A stretch of 48,873 bases of DNA from Saccoglossus kowalevskii (lineage: Eukaryota > Hemichordata > Enteropneusta > Harrimaniidae): contig NW_003145786.1 of NCBI RefSeq assembly GCF_000003605.2, positions 96,144 through 145,016 on the forward strand, read 5' to 3'. Position 1 is the stretch's first letter; each line of letters starts with the position of its first letter. The position numbers and the translations under genes are program-made. Shown piece by piece: positions 36,901-45,900 of this stretch. A model generated the notes under the pieces. That model was not told the origin of the DNA. It was given only the letters and a program-made list of their open reading frames with translations, and made no database searches.

Positions 36901-39900
36901 AAGTACTATTTCTCACAATGACGACACTTTGCTCATTTTTTTTTTCTTCTTAATTTTCAGCGGTGAGGCACTACAAACTATAGTTGAGCTGATGGGAGAA
37001 CAGCAGATGTACCAGAAATGGGTTAATGACTGGAAAATTAATGATATTGATTGGACCCAAGAAAAAGCTAAAGCTGTGTTAGAAGAGTGGCAGAGAAAAT
37101 TTACAAAAGTTAGTAAATAAAATTTAAAAAAATCCAATATAACAAACCTGTCCACATGTGCTTCTATTTGAGATGTGCCTCTAATAGAGCAAATACAGTA
37201 TCATAAATTCTGTCTAAAACAAAATTGTTTAGTTTACAACAATATGTTTTAAACAAACAAAAAAACAATCGCTTCAGACAGACTTATTTTATGCATAATT
37301 TAGATCATAATTTTCATGGTGTTCAGACAGTCAGTATCTTGCAACAAGTTTTAGTAAAATTACGATAGAAACACTTTTCTTATTTAATTGTGAAGCGAGT
37401 GAGAGAGAAACTACTTGTGAGTTATGTGGTGGATGAATTGCTCAGCATGGTATGTGCTTGTCAACACATCATGACATCTTGGCATGTTTAGGCAAACAAT
37501 GCACTCAGGAAAATGGTTGCAAGGGGACCTTGACCCTGTTAGCTTTGTTCTGACTCAGAAGTGTAGGTGCCCCCACCCAGGGGGAGGGATTCAAGCCATT
37601 TTGTTCTGACTCAGAAGTGTAGGTGCCCCCACCCAGGGGGAGGGATTCAAGCCATTTTGTGCAGTTTTATACAGAAATGAGGAATGTTACTTTTTGAAAT
37701 TACAAAAACAAATTAGGTTTTATGTGTGGATATTTTGTCTAGAATTTTGTGTAAAACTTTATCATTTCTGTCTCCAGAATGTGTCAGTAGAAATCTTAAA
37801 TTATATAAATTTTTTCTTAAAAAGAGTACACAACTTAGTATCCAGTTTAGGATGATAATAAAGTAAAACAAACTTGCCGGTCAAAAAGACTTTGTATGTC
37901 ATATGAGGGAGAAGATCATCTTAACCTAACATTGTGTTTTTTTCAGGTTGTAAGCGCAAGTAACAACAATTCTCAAAGTCAAAATGTCATGGCATTCTCC
38001 AGCACCACGTTCAATGACCTTCTTCAAGAATTTTCACAGACCAGCATGCCTAGAGTTGCAGCAGGCTATGTCATCATGGTAAGAAGTAACTTCATAATGG
38101 CTGGGTTCTATCACTTAACACAAATTTGGGTAAAAAAAAGATGATCTACGTGTTTAAATTACTGATGGATTTTTGTTTAAATTTCAGTTGATATATGCGT
38201 GTATTACAATGATGAAATTCTGTGATGGCATTCAGTCCCAAGGTGGAGTTGGTTTGGGTGGTGTGTTGCTAGTAGCAACAGCTGTCCTTGCCGGACTTGC
38301 AGTTTGTGCAATGATTGGAATAGAATTCAATGCTGCTACAACCCAGGTTTGTAAAAATCTTTTATAATACATGTTATTAAGAGATTTATTACCATTATTC
38401 ATTTTGAAAAAAAAATCCTATTCTAAGTTAAAACAAAATTCTTAATAAAAAAGAAGAGGAAATGTTATAGATGGGGGAAACTTTGTTATGATGATTGTCA
38501 GCTGCATGGCTCCAATGGCTCCCCTCTATTCCATTTAAGTTGTTTTCTGCTTGTAATTATTTATTTTCCAAATTAAAAAGTTGTTTGAATGACATAATTC
38601 TTTCTGATTGAGATTTCAGTTTATAAAAATGTTTTGTTTTTGTTTTTTTACCAGGTGTTGCCGTTTGTAGCCTTGGGAATTGGAGTAGATGATATGTTTC
38701 TTCTTGCTCATACCTCGTCTTCCCTTCCTTCTAGTATACCAGTAGCGGTAAGTTGAATTTTAAATACTTCTTTTTTTTTGATGAAAAGATGGTATGTTTA
38801 AATTGGGATCCAAAGAATGGCAGTAGTCAATTTTTGTCATTTACTAAGTTTCTTCATCTGAAGATATATTTATATTTAGCCTGTCAGAAACAGTTGATTT
38901 GTCAGAATCATTTTGTTTGGCTGCCACAGACAGGTAGTTTTGATTCTTCTAGTTATTAGCCAATCAAAAGAATGATTGCAATATGAGTCCAAGGCAGACT
39001 GGTGTCTCCAGTAACTGAAATTGACAGATTAATACCCATGGGAAAAGCAGCACAAGGAAACTGTAATTAGTTGCCCATCATAAAGTGATGCTTGATTTCT
39101 GAATGGTTTCCATGACAACCACATGACTTTATCTAAAGGTCACAACCTTTGGCTTTGTCATCTGAGTGTAGCTATTTGTTGGTCCATTTACAGTAGGCCA
39201 TGGGTGTGGTACCGGGCACCATGATGACGGCAACGAAATATCTTTTTAATAGTCTAGTATAAAGTAGAGGAAATAAAGTTGACAAGAAAGTTCAAGATTA
39301 TGAGTGTTACTTTAATCATTGTTAATCTGTTAGATCTATGAGCTGAGTTGGGAAAGGATACTTTGTTGCTGGTTGCTGGAGGAGGTCAGGTTACTGTTAA
39401 TAGCATTGTAATGTAGTCTATTGAGATTAGACCATCCTTTAGGGAGCTGTAATCGTAGATGGCAAACCTACCACTGCTGATGCAGCTGATTGAACTGTCT
39501 GCTCTGCCACCATCTTTCAAATACCAGTAATAAGAAAAAAAAATTTCTTTCAAGACTGATATATCCATCTCTATGGAGATTTAGGTATCGGTAGATACGA
39601 TTAAACCAAAATGAGGATCAACTAAAAAAGTGGGAGACGTATTTCTTTTTCTCCATCATATATATATAATACAAAATGTTCTTGTTTCAAAGACCGTCTT
39701 TCTTATGTTAATTGACATGATGTAGTTGAGTAGAGTTCAGATTCCAAGCTGGTAACTTTTTGCCTTCAAGGCTTTGATCCAAAAGTCCATTTTGGAAACT
39801 GAGTCCTTCATCTGATACTGTGCTTGCTTAGTAGTCAGGTTATGAATATTCATGAAGAACGTTTTTCGCTATGAGTTGAGTCAGTGACAATTTCCCTAGA

Positions 39901-42900
39901 GTTTTATGACATGGAGAGTCAGCGACTTTTGAAAAGATTTGTCTTCATGAATCTCAAAAATTATGAAAATTGCAAGCAGCAAAAATTAAGTGGTTTACTG
40001 TAAAATATTTTAGCTGGAATTAATATTCGCTGAAAAGACTTTTTAAATGAATTGTATGGAGTTTAATTCACTGCTTCTAAGTGAATTGAATGTAAAATAT
40101 AGGAAAAAATGTATATTCGCTGGATTTTATTTTCACTGAATCATCCCTTCAGCGAAATTAATTCTGAGCGAAAATAAAGTGTTTTACAGTACTGTATCAA
40201 GGTTTGAATTTTGTGTTTACTGATAGTTTATGCATAGTAACAATATTAACCTTTTTTACTTAGTCCAAACTTTTCAGCCAGTTTTAGAATTATTTATTGA
40301 AACAGCATTTCACATTTTTGTGTTTATATGAATTGTTCATTGTATTTGATTACTAATTCCTCCAAGCTTGGATTCTATTATTCCCTTATTTTTAATTTAA
40401 AACAGTGTAATTTTCCATCTACCCATCAAAATGCCTGGGGTCAAGTTCATGCAATCTTTTCAAGCCTTTGAACTTTTCATCCAATTAAAAACAATTATTT
40501 TGAATAATTGGTTGCACAGGGAGGATACAATAGATTAGACTTGATTAATAAGTTTATACTAGTAAACACACTGATTGATTTCTGATTCAAACTTTTCTTT
40601 TCATTACAATATTTTTTTAACGCACCCTTTTTTACAAATGAAATTCAGACATTTCTCAGCATGATGGCAACACATTGGAATTAATTCAAAAACTGACTGG
40701 CACGCGATTCCGATTTTCAACGTCTTTGGTGGTTTCATATTATCTGTGATAGTCGTCCGTCAGGCCATGTGGTCTGGTGTGATGGTTATCCATTGATCTT
40801 ATGACCTCCAGTAAACTGATCCAACATGCTTATAAAATTGGAGAAGTCAGAAACAAATTCTTTATAATAGTCTAAATGTACATTTCTAAATTTTAGGATT
40901 GCACTTGGAATTACTAAATACAGCTAACTCGTAAAAATGTGGAATTTCCAATAGCGATATTAATGTTTTGCTGAGTGAAACGTTCTGTAGATGAGAATGA
41001 CAATTGTCAAATAAAAATAAGACGGTAAACTAGTTACTTTGGTTTCCATTTTGTATTGAAAAATGTGCAAAAATACAGTTGTGGTTCCTAATTCAAGTAC
41101 CAGTAGCCCTCATATGAAAAGTTTCATTAAATTCTTGTTTTAAAAGTGTGTTAACTGAGACCATCTTTAATTTCAAGTTGGGATCACACTTTGAAGTGAA
41201 CTTAGATGAACTAGAATTGGTTAATGTCACTGTGACTGTTCTATTACTCAGATTGCTTTGTTTTCTGCTTTTGTTGGAAATTCCATGCCAGGGAAGCAAT
41301 AAAATAGAAAAATACGGGACATTATCACCTGTACACACATGTTTATTGCTTATAATGTCTATACATACACACCAAAACATAGGATAGTAACATTAGAGAA
41401 GGACTTGTATTTCTTCTGTCTCCTAATTGAGCAGCCAAAAGAAAAAAAAGGTTTTGTCGAAAAGCAAGAAAGGAGAATCTATGGGAAAAGTGTTTCACAT
41501 TTGTTAAAGAGCTCTATTCTGTGTGCTTGTTTTGTGACGTACATGTGAAATTACCCCACACCTTGAAAGCTGGGCTGTTTAGCCCCAACACAAATGGTGT
41601 ATGTTCTGCTTTGTATGGTTTGACAATGCAAGAAAAAGACCTTTTAATGGCATAAGAATAGTGGATTTCCCCTAAACCCATAATTACGAACTCTCATGCT
41701 TCTACCAAGTATTCAAACTCTGTTCCTGTACCACCTCCTCCCCCCTCCCCCCAAAAATCAAAGGCAGTTGTAGCTTTCAGTGCACTGTATGTTGAGATTA
41801 GTACTGTAGTGAAAATTACGCAAGCATAACAACATTTTCTTGGTCACTTGATTGATTGGACTTGGTGACTGCCTGCAGTAAAATGTGTGATGTAGCCCAT
41901 GGGACAGCTCTACTGCTCTTTTACTTGTTTTTCTTCTTTAGCTGTACTGATTTCACATAGATAGTGGAAAACCCAGTCAACCGTGAAGCATCTTAAGAAA
42001 TATGTTTATTGACAGTTTCGTGAAATCAAAACAGTCAACAGTTTGCTAGCTACTTTATAGAAATTTGCTTTTTCGATTGACAAAAAAAAAATGTACTTGT
42101 GCAGTTTATTTAGTTGAAATGTTTAATCACGAACCATGATGACAATAATAAACATGGCACAGTGTGATAGACTCAAAACAGCAGGCAGACTATTTTAGAC
42201 TAATTAGTTAAGATGTAGGAATCCAACTTTTTAAAATGCTACAGCATAACATGATTGTGAACCTCCCACCCCTTCCTGATGTTTTCTTTCCTAAGACGAA
42301 ACATATAGTAATACAAATAGTCACAGTCACCACAGTCAATCTACTCTAGTAGAGTGACTGTGCAGTCACAGATAAATCTGGACCAACAACATCGTAATTA
42401 CAAATAGGGGATGTCTACTACAGTTGCTAGCCATTGTCTGTTCAGAATCTCTAAAACTCAATTACACATGAATAGAATAATATATCATAGATGGGTTTAA
42501 TTTGGTTCATGTATATTGCTGGACCAGATTTGTCAAAAATGCCTGCTTGGTTTGTATCTTTAAATAATGCAGAAAGATTAAGATGGAATATCTATCCATT
42601 GGTGTTGTTGGCTGGTTATCTATCAGGAGAAGTAAGATTTTTTTTTTGTTTGACAATCAATTTTTTTTTTACCAAAACTACGTTCAGTGAAATCAAAGTT
42701 TGCTCTATATCTATATACTTTTTCCAAAGTTTAAATCTTGAAAGTATAAATACAGATTTTTCTCTGAGGGTGTTTCTTTTTTCTCTGAGACTAGCAACAA
42801 CAAAGACTGTTTATGTTAGGGAATTATTCCTGTTGGAGTCTGATTACACAAACTGTTGTGTAGATTTCTCTTAGTGTGTTGATTATAAACAAACCACTAT

Positions 42901-45900
42901 AAAGGCAGCCATATTTGGATGTTGAAGTTTATCTTTTCAAATGATATTGCTGTGGCCATTGTAAACAGTCATAATATAACTATGACCACCCATGAATGAA
43001 ATGCTGCCAGTGGAAAATCATTCCTATCTTGTTGACCTTTTGTGTAGGCGACCCAAAAATATGCTACGATTGGTCAGTTTGGGAATAATATAACAATGTT
43101 TGTAAAATTTCTTTTTTGTGGAATTGGTATTATCATAATATTATCCCTGAGAAGTGTATTGCTGGAGTCCTAAGTGATGGTATGGAGACCACACAGAGTT
43201 TATGTATGTCCTACAGCCTAACCCGACAAGCCTGTGATCTCTGATAGTACATAATTCACTGTAGGAGTGAACATGAAAACTGCTGATTATTTTTTTTTTT
43301 AGTCAGGTTCAGAAAGGTGAGAGGAGGGAAATCTTCAAAATTATTTATGATTCAATAACAACACTTGTTGTTTCAGGAAGTATAATGAGGAGTGAGTAAC
43401 CTTTGACCTCCATCAGTTGTAGGAATTTTGAGTATGTTGGTGGGTGATAGGCAAATGGCAGATTTATTTATGCTGTTCTGACTACAACTATATACATTGG
43501 TCACATGTGTTGTTGCATTGTTTATTATTTTTGGGCATACCTCCTGTTTTCAAAGCTACAGCTAGCTGGAAGGGAAACTACACTTACCCTGTTGCTTGGG
43601 ACTGGACATATTTTTGTCAAGTGAGAATTCATGTTAGACCTGTAGTTTAGTAATTTGATCTTTAGGTCATTTCGTTTTTGCCCTGTCAGATCACATTGCA
43701 GTGATAGGATAATGTACTCACTATAGATGCCATGAAGAGGTGTTCTGAAGACCACACTATTTTGTAATGTGCTTTGTTTGCTTTAATTTTGGAATCGCAG
43801 TAACTTTCGCCAAATTCTGTTTTCACAAACACTCAAGTTATTGAATAGGGAACATTTCAAGCAATTTGACTGCTTTCTACACTTCAACTATCACAGTATC
43901 TATAATTTTTAAATGTCTTTGAATAAATGAGTACTACCCGGTATAAATATTGTAATAATCATTTTACTAAAGATCGTAGTTCCATAATTATCATCAATAA
44001 CAATATCTTGTGATGATTTATTTTTCTATAATCTTGAAGATAAATTTGGACCAAATATTATCTATTCATTTATTCAATAAGGAATGGTGGATTTGGTTTT
44101 GTGACTGACAAAAGTTGACTCAAATGGTTGTTAAAAGTTGCCATGGTTGTGCCACACGATTATGAGTGTAAGAGTCCAATAAACTATCATCTCAACATTT
44201 TATTTGTTTTTTTCCACAGCAACAAACTGGTGAAATCCTGAAAAGAAGTGGTATGAGTGTTCTTCTAACATCTTTAAATAACATGTGTGCCTTCTTCATT
44301 GCGGCAGTTATACCAATCCCAGCCCTTCGTACTCTATCATTACAGGTGGGCATTCTTTTTTCACAAATATCCTTTCAGATGAGATTTAGAATAATTGTCT
44401 TTATCACAACGCAAAAAAAATATGCAAACTTGATCAAAATAAACAAATAAATAAAAAAAGTTATGTGTAAATACTCCATGGGTATCATAAAACTTTGACC
44501 TGTGATTAATGGGTATATCAGCCGAGTAGTGGATATCTAAACACCTATTAACTTAATGTTATAAAAAGCACTTGTAAGTCAAAGTTTAGACTTTACTTAG
44601 GAACGTCAAACTATCATCTTTTACGCCCATCCATGCATGAAATGTGTAAAACCAACACAGTAAGTATGAATAGAGATTGCCTCAAGCCTTTCTTTATTTC
44701 TATGACTCCTCCATTGTACTCGTCCATTGTCCAGCATATCTGGCAGAGAAATGGGGCAAGGGCTTCACGTATATTACGTCTTTATTTCGTTTCCACGTCA
44801 ACTACGTAGGGGGTCATCACAGAAAAGCTTGTGGCTACAGTATTTACATTTGTGTAAGCTAGACTTGAAAACAAAACTTTCACAATATAATTGGTGCTAG
44901 CTATGTATATATAACTTGAGGTTTTTGATTTCAGCCTTCTCTGTTGACATTTTATGTAAATATAGAAATAAGATGTTAGTCACCAATAAGTATGAGCTCC
45001 ATGAACAAATGTATTGTTCAATTGATACTTGATTTATTCAAGTTGTGTGCATACTAATTAGCTCATTAACATAATTTATTTATTATGCTCATTGGATACC
45101 AATTATATGCATACTAATTAACTCATTTGCATAATTTGTTAGTTGTGCTTATACTAGATGTTTCATCTGTTCATTTATTGTATACATGTAATGACTATTT
45201 TTTTTGTTTCTTCACAGTTCGCCATTATTGTCGTTTTCAATTTTGTAGCTGTGATATTTATTTTTCCAGCCATATTGGCTTTAGACATAGAACGAAGAGA
45301 AGCCAGGAGAATAGATTTGTTTTGTTGTTTTAGGTGAGTGATTTACCATAAAGGTATCATTGCAATGTTTTCCGCATAGATGCCCTTCAGTAAGTCCAAT
45401 GACTTGCAAGTAAAGGTCTGTTACACTGTAATCTCTGTATGACTCTGTAGAAGTTGGTGCTATATATTCTTTGTATTAGGGCCTTACTCTAGCATTTATG
45501 CTAAATATTGTTAAATCTTTAGTTATGTTATTAACCTTTTCACCACCAGACTTTCTTGCCCAAATTTTTCTGCACTTTTCTTTTTTGTATTCTTCAATTG
45601 GAGCCAACAGACAAAATTTGAATTAATTTTTACTCAAAAAAATTTGACTATAAATAGGACTATTTTGTGAATTATAGAACTGGTGGCGAAAAATTAAATA
45701 TACTGATCTGTTATTCTGTCAAATCACTACCATACATACCACGTACATAAAAGCATTTTCTCAACCAGGTCTTCTTTTTTCTTTCAGTTCTAGTGCAAAT
45801 AGGATTATTAGTGTGGAGCCGATAGATTTAACTCAAAGTCCCCAACTTGGAAGGTTTACGCGGTACAGACACCAGGATCCTAGAACTCATGTAACGTTAC

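Larger units (their letters stand above)
38748..44219 (+). other. ptc intron 12 (5.5 kb)
   Basis: Splits the sterol-sensing domain between TM4 and TM5. It carries a foldback element (39996-40191), the orphan exon-like segment (42491-42631), a perfect Gli 9-mer (42984) and a weaker exon-like stretch near 43550-43620. Otherwise CpG-poor AT-rich sequence. Confidence 0.85.

Noticed and set aside
38255-38263. TGGGTGGTG, one mismatch from a Gli site
   Set aside because: It lies in coding exon 11 and is explained by the codons of the conserved TM3 glycine-rich segment.
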